A stretch of DNA of 64,000 nt from positions 186,001 through 250,000 of the forward strand of contig NZ_OCTN01000002.1 of NCBI RefSeq assembly GCF_900231835.1, read 5' to 3'. The notes under the pieces are model-generated. The model searched no databases, had not been told where the DNA came from, and saw nothing but the letters and a program-made list of their open reading frames with translations. Positions 46,274-54,984 of this stretch are shown here, piece after piece (position 1 is the stretch's first letter; each line of letters begins with the position of its first letter). Both the position numbers and the translations under genes were made by a program. This DNA comes from Pontivivens marinum (GTDB lineage: Bacteria; Pseudomonadota; Alphaproteobacteria; Rhodobacterales; Rhodobacteraceae).

Positions 46274-47181
46274 GCTTACCGGTCGTTTATCATCCAGATT
46301 ATATGGCACCGTTGCGGGCGGGGCACCGGTTTCCAATGTCTAAATACGGGTATCTACGCGACCATCTGGTACGCGATAGCCTGTTGCCCGAAGCCGGTGG
46401 TTATATCGCACCGGCCCCCGCCAGCTTGGCCCAAATTGCTGCTGCTCATGGTTGGGATTATACGGATCGCGCATTCAGGTTATGCCTGACGGAAGGTGAA
46501 GTGCGAGAGATTGGTCTGCCGCAGAACGAGCGTGTGATCCGGCGCGCGCGTCTGTCCAGTGCGGGCACTACGCTGGCTGCGCGGCTGGCGTTGGAGCATG
46601 GGGTAGCGGTCAATCTGGCCGGTGGCTCACATCATGCAGGGCCGCAGCGGGGTGCGGGATTCTGCGTGTTTAACGATGTAGCCGTCGCCGCACGTACTCT
46701 GCTGGATGAGGGGCATGTCCGTCGGATTCTGGTCGTCGATTGTGATGTGCATCAGGGGGACGGGACGGCGGCTATTTTTGCCAACGATCCTGCGGTTTTT
46801 ACACTGTCGCTGCACGCGGAGAAAAACTATCCGGCGCGAAAGCAAACCTCCGACCTAGATTTCGGCCTGCCGGATGGGCTGCGCGATGCGCCATATCTTG
46901 AGGTGTTAAGAGAGGTTCTAACGCCGCTATGGGATCAGGTGCGCCCCGATCTGGTGTTTTATAATGCTGGCGTTGATCCGCATCAAGATGACCGGTTGGG
47001 CCGTCTGTCACTAACCGATGCGGGGCTTGCTGCGCGGGATGACTATGTGCTCCGCTCGGCTGTGGCGCGTGGCATTCCCGTTGTTGGCGTTATTGGTGGT
47101 GGATACGGGCCAGACCCTGCCGAAATTGCAGCGCGCCATGCCCTGATGGTCGCTAGTGCTGCGCGCAATGTCTCGGCCTGA
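46270..47181 (+). CDS. Histone-deacetylase family protein
   Basis: 303 residues; zinc hydrolase fold of the HDAC/acetoin utilisation family. LAGGSHHAGPQRGAGFCVFN holds the tandem His pair; VVDCDVHQGDGTAAIF carries the Asp and His zinc ligands; FYNAGVDPHQDDRLGRLSLT the third. Bacterial members deacetylate small molecules such as acetylpolyamines or acetylated proteins; the substrate here is unknown. It overlaps glnE by four bases. Confidence 0.93.
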   Translation: MSLPVVYHPDYMAPLRAGHRFPMSKYGYLRDHLVRDSLLPEAGGYIAPAPASLAQIAAAHGWDYTDRAFRLCLTEGEVREIGLPQNERVIRRARLSSAGTTLAARLALEHGVAVNLAGGSHHAGPQRGAGFCVFNDVAVAARTLLDEGHVRRILVVDCDVHQGDGTAAIFANDPAVFTLSLHAEKNYPARKQTSDLDFGLPDGLRDAPYLEVLREVLTPLWDQVRPDLVFYNAGVDPHQDDRLGRLSLTDAGLAARDDYVLRSAVARGIPVVGVIGGGYGPDPAEIAARHALMVASAARNVSA

Positions 47182-47235
47182 CTTGTGAAAGGCTCAATCA
47201 GGCTTCATTCTGTCAAAAAACACGAGGGAACAATC

Positions 47236-47943
47236 ATGGATAATCGCTTTGGATGTTGGCTCGACCTGCCCAGCCCGCATGTGGCTGAAATTGTCGCGCA
47301 GACCGGGTTCGACTGGGTCGTCATTGATTTGGAACATGGGCCAATCGGGATAGAAACTGCCAGCACCATGCTGATGGCGATCAAGGCAACGGGCGCGAAG
47401 GGCATCATTCGCATTCCCGAACTGACCGAGGGCTGGATGAAGCGCGCGCTGGATACGGGCGCGCATGGCGTCATGGTTCCCAATATCGCCGACGCCCAGC
47501 AGGCCGAGCAGGCCGCGCAATGGTTCCACTACGGCCCTCGGGGAAAACGGGGTGAGGCGCAGGTCATCATCCGCGCCGCAGATTGGGGCCGTCGTGCCGA
47601 TGAATATACCGGCGGTGCGGAACTGATCATCCAGATCGAGCACCAGACAGCCCTGTCGCAAGCCGAGGAAATTGCGGCAATTGACGGCGTACACATGCTA
47701 TTCTTCGGCCCATCAGATTTCGCCGCTGCCACAGGTCTGCCCAAGGATTCGCCCAAGGTTCTGGACGGCGCACGCGAGGTTGCCCGCGCGGCCGCTGCAC
47801 ATGGCAAGCGGTCCGGCTCGGTTATGTTCCCTGCGGGCACGGTGACCAGTTTGCACGATGTCGGGATCACGGATATCTCCATCGGCAGCGATGTTGCCAG
47901 CCTGACAACGCATCTTGATGCGGCGCTGGCAGCTGTCAAATAG
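47236..47943 (+). CDS. HpcH/HpaI-family aldolase
   Basis: 235 residues; class II aldolase (TIM barrel) cleaving 2-keto-3-deoxy-type acids to pyruvate and an aldehyde. GFDWVVIDLEHGPIGIETA, DTGAHGVMVPNIADAQQAEQ, QVIIRAADWGRR and QIEHQTALSQAEEI (metal Glu) fit HpcH/GarL. Start ATG 47236 with GAGGGA upstream; 54 bases after the deacetylase-family gene. Confidence 0.93.
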   Translation: MDNRFGCWLDLPSPHVAEIVAQTGFDWVVIDLEHGPIGIETASTMLMAIKATGAKGIIRIPELTEGWMKRALDTGAHGVMVPNIADAQQAEQAAQWFHYGPRGKRGEAQVIIRAADWGRRADEYTGGAELIIQIEHQTALSQAEEIAAIDGVHMLFFGPSDFAAATGLPKDSPKVLDGAREVARAAAAHGKRSGSVMFPAGTVTSLHDVGITDISIGSDVASLTTHLDAALAAVK

Positions 47944-47968
47944 CTGCCTACTGATTAAGGAAATCCCA

Positions 47969-48238
47969 ATGCCCCTGCACCATGCGACACCTGACGATCC
48001 GCGCGGCCTGATTGCCGAGGCGTATAATATGGAGATCCAGATCGAGGACTGCCGCTCGATCTTTTTTGACTGGGCATTGGGTGAGGCAGGGCCGGATATG
48101 CAAGCAAAGTTGCAGCGTTTGGCAAATCGGTTTGCCGACGCGCAGCCGGATCACCCGATGACCACGGTTCTGCGTGAGGGTCAGAAATCTGTACCTGAGC
48201 TGCGGCGTCGCGGCGGGCGCGCGGCGCGTTTGCAGTAG
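47969..48238 (+). CDS. Small conserved-looking hypothetical protein
   Basis: 89 residues from ATG 47969 (AAGGA 7 bases upstream). IAEAYNMEIQIEDCRSIFFD and the basic C-terminus ELRRRGGRAARLQ are its main features; it looks helical and soluble. I do not recognise the family. It lies between the aldolase and ackA on the same strand, with short gaps, so co-transcription is likely. Confidence 0.75.
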   Translation: MPLHHATPDDPRGLIAEAYNMEIQIEDCRSIFFDWALGEAGPDMQAKLQRLANRFADAQPDHPMTTVLREGQKSVPELRRRGGRAARLQ

Positions 48239-48272
48239 GCGCTTATTGCGTATTTAATGATCGGAGAGCCCA

Positions 48273-49454
48273 ATGAGCGCACAATTCCTAATCCTCAACG
48301 TAGGCTCCTCCAGCATCAAATTTGCGCTATACGATGCGGTCAATCCTGAACAAAGACCCCAACTTAGCGGGCAAATATCTGATAGCAGGTCAGCGCCAAA
48401 AATTAAGGTTTCCGGAATGTTATCCGGCGATGTTAACACAGATCCGTTGGCTGAAGCCATCCTGACGGCAAGTCATGAGGAAATGGCCGCGCTGCTGCTG
48501 GACTGGCTGATGGCGCAGGATGCACTGGGTGAAATCACCGCGGTCGGGCATCGTGTTGTGCATGGTGGCAGCGTGTTTAGCATACCAGTTATCATCACGG
48601 CTGAGGTGCTGAGCCAGTTGCAGGATTTGATCCCGCTGGCCCCTTTGCACCAACCCTTTAGCATTGCCGCGATGCGAGCGGTTTCAACGTGCAACCCCGA
48701 CATACCGCAAGTCGCGTGCTTTGATACGGCCTATCACCGCAGCCAACCACGCCTGAACCAGCTGTACCCGATCCCGCGCGCATTGATGGATGAAGGGCTG
48801 GTCAGCTACGGATTTCACGGCCTGTCCTATGACTATATTTCCAGCGTGCTGCCCGACTATCTGGGCGCAGGTGCAGATGGGCGGGTTGTTGTTGCGCATC
48901 TGGGCAATGGTGCCAGCATGTGCGGCATCCATCACGGGCGCAGCGTTGCGACGACCATGGGCTTCACCGCATTACATGGCCTGATGATGGGGCAGCGCAG
49001 CGGCACAATCGATGCCGGCATCATCCTGCATCTGATGCAGCAGAAGGGATACAGCGCGGACGATATCCAGCAGTTGTTATATCAGGAATCCGGCCTGCTG
49101 GGCGTGTCCGGCATTAGCAGTAATATGCAGGATCTGGATGGAAATACCCACCCCCATGCTGTTGAGGCGGTTGATCTGTTTTGCTATCGCGCGGCCAGCG
49201 AATGCGCCTCTCTGGCTGTGGCGCTGGGTGGATTGGATGCCATCGTTTTCACAGGTGGTATTGGCGAGAATGCAGCGGATATCCGACGCGGCATTTGTAC
49301 ACGTCTGGAGTGGCTGGGCGTTACGCTGGATGAACAAGCGAACGCAGCGGGGGCAACTCAAATCTCGCTACCGGACGCCAAGGTCACTGCGCTAACCATC
49401 CCGACCAATGAGGATCTGGTGATAGCGCGCGCAACCTATGATCTACTTCAATGA
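48273..49454 (+). CDS. ackA: Acetate kinase
   Basis: 393 residues; transfers phosphate between acetyl phosphate and ADP. ASKHA fold: LILNVGSSSIKFALYD, GHRVVHGGSVF, PLAPLHQPFSIAAMRAV, CFDTAYHRSQPRL, HLGNGASMCGIHHGRS and FTGGIGENAADIR. Full length for the family. No pta gene follows, unlike the usual ackA-pta pair. GGAGAG precedes the ATG. Its role here may be acetyl phosphate turnover, or propionate/xylulose-phosphate routes. Confidence 0.97.
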   Translation: MSAQFLILNVGSSSIKFALYDAVNPEQRPQLSGQISDSRSAPKIKVSGMLSGDVNTDPLAEAILTASHEEMAALLLDWLMAQDALGEITAVGHRVVHGGSVFSIPVIITAEVLSQLQDLIPLAPLHQPFSIAAMRAVSTCNPDIPQVACFDTAYHRSQPRLNQLYPIPRALMDEGLVSYGFHGLSYDYISSVLPDYLGAGADGRVVVAHLGNGASMCGIHHGRSVATTMGFTALHGLMMGQRSGTIDAGIILHLMQQKGYSADDIQQLLYQESGLLGVSGISSNMQDLDGNTHPHAVEAVDLFCYRAASECASLAVALGGLDAIVFTGGIGENAADIRRGICTRLEWLGVTLDEQANAAGATQISLPDAKVTALTIPTNEDLVIARATYDLLQ

Positions 49455-49662
49455 TGACGTCATAAACGGGAAATTGGAGCCACTTATACGCAAGGGCTGA
49501 ATTTACACCGTCGATAGGTGTCAGCGTCCACATTTTGCGTTCGGCATTTGATGAGAGTGACGGTTATATTCCCGAACCCTATGTAATCCCAGCGTTTGTG
49601 ACTTACCTTCCAAAAGATACGATGCCGGTAAGCGACGCTGGGCTATTTAGGGTCTGGAGGTG

Positions 49663-49694
49663 TAGATGGGGTGATCCACAGGCCACCCCATCTA
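49663..49694. terminator. Hairpin at the 3' end of the PfpI-family gene
   Basis: TAGATGGGGTG (49663-49673) pairs perfectly with CACCCCATCTA (49684-49694) over a 10-base loop. It lies 4 bases past the minus-strand stop at 49699, so it probably ends that transcript; there is no long T-run. Confidence 0.6.
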
Positions 49695-49698
49695 TTAT

Positions 49699-50373
49699 TC
49701 AAAGCAAGGCGAGTAGCTTGGCAGCCGCCTCTTCGGACGAGGCGGGATTCTGACCTGTAACCAGCTTGCCGTCTGTCACGACAAAAGATGCCCAGTCATC
49801 GCTCTTTTGGTAGTTGCCGCCATTGGCTTGCAGCATATCCTCAACCAGGAATGGAACGATGTTGGTTAGACCAACGGCCTCTTCCTCGGAATTGGTGAAG
49901 CCGGTTACGGTGCGACCGGATACAAGTGGTTTGCCGTCCGCTCCCTTAGGGTGTTTGAACACGGCAGGGGCGTGACACACCGCGCCGACAGGGCGGTTAT
50001 TCGCGGAAAATGCCTCAATCAACGCGATGCTGTTTGTATCCTCGGCCAAATCCCATAGGGGGCCATGACCGCCCGGATAGAAGATCGCATCAAATCCATC
50101 AGCATCCACCGTGGACAGAATCTTGGTGTCGGCAAGGTGGGCCTGCGCGGCATCGTCGGATTTGAACCGCTTGGTTGCCTCGGTCTGTGCATCATCTGCA
50201 TCGCTGGACGGGTCGATTGGCGGCTGGCCGCCCTTGGGTGAGGCAAGCGTGATCTCAGCTCCGGCATCAAGGAAGACGTAATAGGGAGCCGCAAATTCCT
50301 CTAACCAAAAGCCGGTCTTATTGCCGGTGTTGCCAAGTTGGTCATGCGATGTGAGTACCATAAGAATTTTCAT
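49699..50373 (-). CDS. DJ-1/PfpI-family glutamine amidotransferase-like protein (HchA-like)
   Basis: 224 residues. KILMVLTSHDQLGNTGNKTG and FLDAGAEITLASPKGGQPPI open the fold; the nucleophile elbow is RPVGAVCHAPAVF (Cys) and GGHGPLWDLAED follows. Members such as HchA and YhbO act as glyoxalase-III or deglycase enzymes on reactive aldehydes. Start ATG 50373. It lies 25 bases after the reductase gene on the same strand, so they share a transcript. Confidence 0.92.
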   Translation of the reverse strand: MKILMVLTSHDQLGNTGNKTGFWLEEFAAPYYVFLDAGAEITLASPKGGQPPIDPSSDADDAQTEATKRFKSDDAAQAHLADTKILSTVDADGFDAIFYPGGHGPLWDLAEDTNSIALIEAFSANNRPVGAVCHAPAVFKHPKGADGKPLVSGRTVTGFTNSEEEAVGLTNIVPFLVEDMLQANGGNYQKSDDWASFVVTDGKLVTGQNPASSEEAAAKLLALL

Positions 50374-50398
50374 AGTGATTTCCAATCTAAATTTAAAA

Positions 50399-51430
50399 TC
50401 AATCGTTTAGCTTAATAACGCGCTTGCCGAATGCTTCGCCTTGCAGCAGGCCAACAAATGCGGACGGGGCTTGTTCCAATCCGACAATCACTTCCTCGCG
50501 ATATTGGATCAGGCCTTGCGCGACCCAGTCACCCATTTGCGCCGAAAATTCAGGATAGTACTGGCCGAAATCATCAAAGACGATAAAGCCACGCACTGTC
50601 AGACGCTTGCGCAAGATTGCACCCAGCAGCAGGTTCATCCGGTCGGGGCCATCGGGAAGGGAGGTCGCGTTATATTGCGAGATCAGCCCACACACCGGAA
50701 TTCGCGCGGATGGGTTCAGCAAGGGGAGCACCGCATCGAATACAGCGCCGCCGACATTCTCGAAGTAGATATCGATGCCGTCGGGGGCTGCGTTGGATAA
50801 TGCCTCGGGGAAGCCGTCTGCCTTGTAATCGATGCAGTCATCAAAGCCTAAAGTCTCGACGACATGACGGCATTTTTCCGGTCCGCCGGCAATGCCCACA
50901 ACGCGCAAACCGAGGATTTTACCGATCTGTCCGACAGTCGCGCCAACAGGCCCGCTTGCACCTGCTACAACAAGTGTTTCACCTGCCTTTGGTTGACCGA
51001 TTTTGGTCAAACCGGCCCAAGCTGTCAGGCCCGGCATGCCAAATACACCCAGCGCCCATGACGGGTTTTCAGGGGACTTCCCCATATTTATCACGCCCGT
51101 GCCGTCAGATAGCGCATAATCCTGCCAGCCACCGAATGCGACGACCCAATCACCTTCCTCAAATCCCGCCACATCCGAACTGATAACCTGCGCCACGGTG
51201 CCGCCGATCATCACCTCGCCAACCTCAACCGGTGCGGCATAGGATGGTGCGTCGCTCATCCTACCGCGCATATAGGGGTCGAGGGATAGGAATTCGTTTC
51301 GCAACAACATCTGGCCCGCAGCGGGGACTGGCACGCCCTCCGTTTCCAGACGCAATGTGCTGTCTGTTGGCACGCCGACAGGTCGCTCAGCCAGAACAAA
51401 TTTGCGATTTTCGCTGTTGGATTGGGTCAT
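50399..51430 (-). CDS. NADP-dependent oxidoreductase, CurA-type MDR
   Basis: 343 residues; zinc-free medium-chain reductase of the CurA/leukotriene B4 12-hydroxydehydrogenase family, reducing activated double bonds of enones. LRNEFLSLDPYMRGRMSD, GMPGLTAWAGLTKIGQPKAG, VVAGASGPVGATVGQIGKILG (Rossmann) and GGPEKCRHVVETLGFDDCID are typical. GAGGA precedes the ATG. Co-directional with the PfpI-family gene downstream, and probably linked to the LysR regulator at 52930. Confidence 0.93.
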   Translation of the reverse strand: MTQSNSENRKFVLAERPVGVPTDSTLRLETEGVPVPAAGQMLLRNEFLSLDPYMRGRMSDAPSYAAPVEVGEVMIGGTVAQVISSDVAGFEEGDWVVAFGGWQDYALSDGTGVINMGKSPENPSWALGVFGMPGLTAWAGLTKIGQPKAGETLVVAGASGPVGATVGQIGKILGLRVVGIAGGPEKCRHVVETLGFDDCIDYKADGFPEALSNAAPDGIDIYFENVGGAVFDAVLPLLNPSARIPVCGLISQYNATSLPDGPDRMNLLLGAILRKRLTVRGFIVFDDFGQYYPEFSAQMGDWVAQGLIQYREEVIVGLEQAPSAFVGLLQGEAFGKRVIKLND

Positions 51431-51458
51431 GAAAATGGTCCTCTAAAATATGGTATCG

Positions 51459-51719
51459 CTAGAGGTGTGGGTTCAGACCGCAGTGCGCAAGCCTGTACGA
51501 CGTTGCGTCAGGGCAATTGGCCGAAAGCAGGGTCCGCATGGCAAGCACCTGTGCAGCTGCGTCGATTCCTTGCAGTTGTATTGATGTGTTAGCTCGCAAC
51601 CTATCCATCTGGATAGCGGCATACTCCAACAGTTCCGAAAACTGTCCACACGTGCTGCCGACAGATGTTGTGACGCGGCGTAAAAATATATTTGCAGCGA
51701 CGTAATTTCGATTCGCCAA
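51459..51719 (-). CDS. Possible small protein upstream of the reductase
   Basis: 86 codons from ATG 51719, preceded by GAAAGG. It has MANRNYVAANIFLRRVTTS and a helical-looking middle (LLEYAAIQMDRLRANTSIQL). No family recognised; the reading frame may be chance. Confidence 0.25.
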   Translation of the reverse strand: MANRNYVAANIFLRRVTTSVGSTCGQFSELLEYAAIQMDRLRANTSIQLQGIDAAAQVLAMRTLLSANCPDATSYRLAHCGLNPHL

Positions 51720-51772
51720 ATTGGGCCTTTCGCCCGATTTTCCGAAAAGTCTGTTGTTGCATTTTGTAGGCT

Positions 51773-51973
51773 TTAAGTGAGGTGATAATAATGTTGCAGC
51801 CCGTGTATCAGGTTCTTAAGTCCCTCTCTTATATAGTGATTTGCTTCATTATATGTCTCAACATTGTACCCGCCGCTGCCGATGCAGATGGGATTGTAGT
51901 GGGTAGCAGCGCCGTAGTGATTGAGCGAATTTAACTCTAATTGTGCAATCCGGTTTTGAGGCGGCACCCTCAT
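51773..51973 (-). CDS. Possible small aromatic-rich protein
   Basis: 66 codons, unusually rich in Tyr, Asn and His, with a plausible helix at the end (YIREGLKNLIHGLQHYYHLT). No ribosome-binding site is evident. It overlaps no annotated gene and lies beyond the 3' end of the same-strand lysR gene. It may be chance or a decayed gene. Confidence 0.2.
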   Translation of the reverse strand: MRVPPQNRIAQLELNSLNHYGAATHYNPICIGSGGYNVETYNEANHYIREGLKNLIHGLQHYYHLT

Positions 51974-52036
51974 CGCAGGACGCCAGGATCAGCCTGCCGC
52001 CATCACGGTTTTCAACTGAGCAAAGTGAGCGCCGTG

Positions 52037-52930
52037 TCACAGCATCAAATCGCTGCGGCACTCCAAAAAATGCTCAATCAACCGTCGGGTTAGCGCCTTT
52101 TGCGGCCCGACATCGGGCCAGACTGCATAGATGCCCATCGAGGGCAGGCTCCACTCGGGCAGGACTTGAACCAAGCGGCCCTGAGCCAATTCGCGCTGCA
52201 CTTCGCCAAGAGGTGGGTGCCAAATCCCAAGGCCGGCAACAACCGCGGCCATAGCCGCGTTGATCGCAGTTACCTCGACCCGTGTATTTGTTGGCTCAAA
52301 GGTAAACGTTTCGCCGTCGCGCTGTAACGTGATGCTAGAGGGAATTTGCGTCACGGCGATGAAATCATTTTCCACCAGATCTGCGACTGTTTTGACTGGC
52401 GCACGGTCGTTCAGATAATCTGGAGAGGCAACGAGAACCTTGTTGAAGTCAGCGATACGACGGCTTTTCAGGGTGCTGCTGCGCAATGCGCCTAAGCGTA
52501 TGGCGAGGTCAATTCCCTCCTTCACCAGATCAACCTGCGCGTCGCTGCTGTGCACCGTGATTGCTACCATCGGGTGCTTTTTCACGAACTTCCACAGGGA
52601 TGAGTGCAAATTACTCTGCTCACCAAAGGCCGGCATCGTGATGTGCAGGGCGCCAACCGGCTGACCGCTGCCAACATTGATTGCGTCCAGCGCCTCCTCG
52701 GCAGCGGTAACCATCCGGCGTGCGGGCTCTAATGCGTGGCGCCCCTCGGGGGTTAAGGACATTGATCGGGTTGAACGAAAAAATAGGGTCACGCCCTGAC
52801 GTTCCTCGAGCCGGGACAGGTGGTGGCTGATGACGGATGTCGACAGCTTCAACTTACGGCCTGCCGCGCTCAAGCTACCGGTATCAGCTATTGCCACAAA
52901 GACGGCGAGGCTGCGGTAGTCATCAACCAT
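52037..52930 (-). CDS. LysR-family transcriptional regulator
   Basis: 297 residues. N-terminal winged HTH (SLSAAGRKLKLSTSVISHHL, RLEERQGVTLFFRSTRSM) and a LysR substrate-binding domain. By motif it is nearest the AaeR/DhcR-type group. The gene is divergent from DUF2218 (53025) with a 94-base gap containing both promoters, so it probably controls the DUF2218/NmrA/MsrQ-like genes and perhaps the reductase/PfpI pair beyond it. Confidence 0.93.
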   Translation of the reverse strand: MVDDYRSLAVFVAIADTGSLSAAGRKLKLSTSVISHHLSRLEERQGVTLFFRSTRSMSLTPEGRHALEPARRMVTAAEEALDAINVGSGQPVGALHITMPAFGEQSNLHSSLWKFVKKHPMVAITVHSSDAQVDLVKEGIDLAIRLGALRSSTLKSRRIADFNKVLVASPDYLNDRAPVKTVADLVENDFIAVTQIPSSITLQRDGETFTFEPTNTRVEVTAINAAMAAVVAGLGIWHPPLGEVQRELAQGRLVQVLPEWSLPSMGIYAVWPDVGPQKALTRRLIEHFLECRSDLML

Positions 52931-53024
52931 CTTTCTAATCCTTGTAACTATGATTTCGCGAAAATCAGGGTAATCCAGAAAAATATAACTGTCTATTTAT
53001 GGGGTTAGTAAAAAGGTGACAGCT

Positions 53025-53303
53025 ATGATTATGCGTACCACAAGAGTTAATAGCACCCGTGCCAATACCTACCTCATGCAGCTTTGTAAGCATTTTGAGC
53101 AAAGGGTTCAGGTGCAATTCGATGGCGACAGGGGGCAGATCACATTCCCCTTTTGCCAATGTAAATTAACGGCAAGTGATGCGGTGTTGGATGTCGTTCT
53201 AACCGCAGAATACGATGCAGAGATGTGCCTAGGGCAACGGGTGATGAGCAATCACATTGACCGCTTTGCCTTTCGCGAAAGGCCACATGTCAGTTGGCAA
53301 TAG
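53025..53303 (+). CDS. DUF2218 protein
   Basis: 92 residues; small cytosolic family without known role. RANTYLMQLCKHFEQRVQVQ, GQITFPFCQCKLTA and VMSNHIDRFAFRERPHVSW match DUF2218. Start ATG 53025, with AAAGGTG upstream. First of three plus-strand genes beside the LysR gene. Confidence 0.9.
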   Translation: MIMRTTRVNSTRANTYLMQLCKHFEQRVQVQFDGDRGQITFPFCQCKLTASDAVLDVVLTAEYDAEMCLGQRVMSNHIDRFAFRERPHVSWQ

Positions 53304-53348
53304 GCAATTACAGACGGCTTGCTGACTTCTAACACGAGGAGATTTGGC

Positions 53349-54194
53349 ATGACGATTGCCGTAACCGCAGCATCCGGTCAGTTGGGTGCCGAAATCGTGC
53401 GCAAACTAACTGCCATGCCAAATGGTGGGACAGTTATCGGCCTAGCGCGAACGCCACAAAACGCACCGGAACTCGGCATCGAAATACGTGGTGGCGATTA
53501 CAATCAGCCGCAGCAATTGCGTGCGTCACTTGCCGGTACCGATACGGTTCTACTTGTTTCGGGGATGGACACACCAGATGCGCGCATTCAGCAGCATCGT
53601 AATGTAATCGACGCCGCTAAGTCCGTTGGCGTGCGCAAGATTGTCTATACGAGCATTCACGGCGTCGAGAAGGGCACTGCCTTTTCCGCGGTTGTGCAAA
53701 GCAATCGGCAGACTGAGCAAGATGTGCGTGACTCAGGCCTCGACTACGTGATTGGTCGCAACGGGATCTATATTGAGCCTGATATCGAATATCTTGAGGG
53801 TTACAAAGCTCGGGGTGAGATTGCGAATAGCGCCGGTTCGGGAAAATGCGGGTACACGACCCGCTCGGAATTGGCCGAGGCATATGCTCGGCTATTAACC
53901 ACGGATCAGTATGATGGCCGCACAGTTAACCTGTACGGCACACCCATAACGCAGGCACAGTTGGCGCAATATCTGAATGCAACTTTCGGCACCTCCCTTA
54001 CCTATCGTGAAATGACATCCGATGCGTTCATTGCAGATCGTTCGGCTGATCTAGGTGATTTCATCGGACCAATCATCGGTGGAATTTACGAGGGCATCCG
54101 CCTTGGAATTTATGAGAAGGAAAGTGATTTCGAGGCAGTTATGGGGCGTCCACATCAAAGCTGGGATGCCTATTTTTCCACGTTAAAAAACTAG
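53349..54194 (+). CDS. NmrA-like NAD(P)H reductase (QorB-type)
   Basis: 281 residues; atypical short-chain dehydrogenase with Rossmann TAASGQLGAEIVRKL and GLDYVIGRNGIYIEPDIEYL. The family includes QorB quinone oxidoreductase and azoreductase-like enzymes. GGDYNQPQQLRASLAGTDTV and KIVYTSIHGVEKGTAFSAVV fit. GAGGAG precedes ATG 53349. It lies between DUF2218 and the MsrQ-like gene with a 14-base gap to the latter; likely a quinone or electrophile reductase. Confidence 0.88.
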   Translation: MTIAVTAASGQLGAEIVRKLTAMPNGGTVIGLARTPQNAPELGIEIRGGDYNQPQQLRASLAGTDTVLLVSGMDTPDARIQQHRNVIDAAKSVGVRKIVYTSIHGVEKGTAFSAVVQSNRQTEQDVRDSGLDYVIGRNGIYIEPDIEYLEGYKARGEIANSAGSGKCGYTTRSELAEAYARLLTTDQYDGRTVNLYGTPITQAQLAQYLNATFGTSLTYREMTSDAFIADRSADLGDFIGPIIGGIYEGIRLGIYEKESDFEAVMGRPHQSWDAYFSTLKN

Positions 54195-54208
54195 GCAGGG
54201 CCAAAAAG

Positions 54209-54823
54209 ATGAATTTCTTAAAAGCTGTTTTGAACCATCCCTACACCTTTTGGGCCATCCTTTGCTTGCCTGCGGTTCCGATGGCGATTGGGCTGTCCTC
54301 CGGTGATCCAAATGCGATCCATAGCTTGCTGCATCCAACGGGGGAGTTTGCGGCACGGTTTATGATTATCGCGATGATGGTAACGCCGCTGGTGGTAATG
54401 CTCAAACAGTGGCGTGGTCCACGTTGGTTGATGAAGCGTCGTCGATATCTGGGTGTTGCCGCGTTTGGCTATGCCGCGCTGCATACGGCTCTATATCTGA
54501 TCGATATGGGTAGCGTTGCAGTCACCGGTGGCGAGCTTTCTAAACTCTATATCTGGACAGGCTGGCTCGCATTTCTGATCTTCGTACCGTTGGCCATAAC
54601 GTCGACCGACAATTGGGTGCGAAGGCTGGGCCGCCGATGGAAGGCTTTGCAGCAGTTCATATACGCCGCTGCTGTGTTAACCCTAGTCCACTGGGCGGCA
54701 TTGCACGACTGGGGTGGGATTGCACCTGCATTGGTGCATTTCGGCCCGTTGGTAGTGTTGCAGGTGTTGCGCATACAGGCATTTCGACGTCGCCGGGATA
54801 TACGGCAGTCGACAGCGTTTTGA
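54209..54823 (+). CDS. MsrQ-like haem-binding membrane protein
   Basis: 204 residues, six TM helices; ferric-reductase-like superfamily. RRYLGVAAFGYAALHTALYL and STDNWVRRLGRRWKALQQF followed by YAAAVLTLVHWAA align with E. coli MsrQ (RRLLGLWCFAWATLHLTSY; STQAMQRKLGKRWQQLHNF), with conserved histidines for two haems. MsrQ passes quinol electrons to MsrP. It lies 44 kb from msrP (9117-10076) in the LysR-linked group. It may serve that MsrP or another acceptor. Confidence 0.85.
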   Translation: MNFLKAVLNHPYTFWAILCLPAVPMAIGLSSGDPNAIHSLLHPTGEFAARFMIIAMMVTPLVVMLKQWRGPRWLMKRRRYLGVAAFGYAALHTALYLIDMGSVAVTGGELSKLYIWTGWLAFLIFVPLAITSTDNWVRRLGRRWKALQQFIYAAAVLTLVHWAALHDWGGIAPALVHFGPLVVLQVLRIQAFRRRRDIRQSTAF

Positions 54824-54905
54824 GCAATGAGTGTACATGTTGGATTGCTCAATTTTCGTGGTGAACGATGCATAAACTCCAATTATTTTGTTTAGCTAAA
54901 GTGGC

Positions 54906-54925
54906 TTGCCTAAAATGCTAGGCAA
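54906..54925. promoter_or_regulatory. Inverted repeat in the kinase promoter region
   Basis: TTGCCTA (54906-54912) and TAGGCAA (54919-54925) with a 6-base spacer, 60 bases before the HWE-kinase start. Possible operator or a terminator stem for the MsrQ-like gene; no T-run follows. Confidence 0.35.
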
Positions 54926-54984
54926 CTTCCCATTGTCGTGCCAATCTTTGGAGGCGTATCCTTAATCACCTGAGGAGAATGGTA

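Larger units (their letters stand above)
51431..52036. other. 606-base region between the CurA-type reductase and lysR
   Basis: No clear gene. Two minus-strand frames (51459-51719 and 51773-51973) are possible but weak. The stretch around 51770-51860 is more AT-rich than the surroundings (TTATATAGTGATTTGCTTCATTATATG). It must hold the promoter of the reductase gene (minus). I see no mobile-element ends or RNA gene. Confidence 0.5.
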
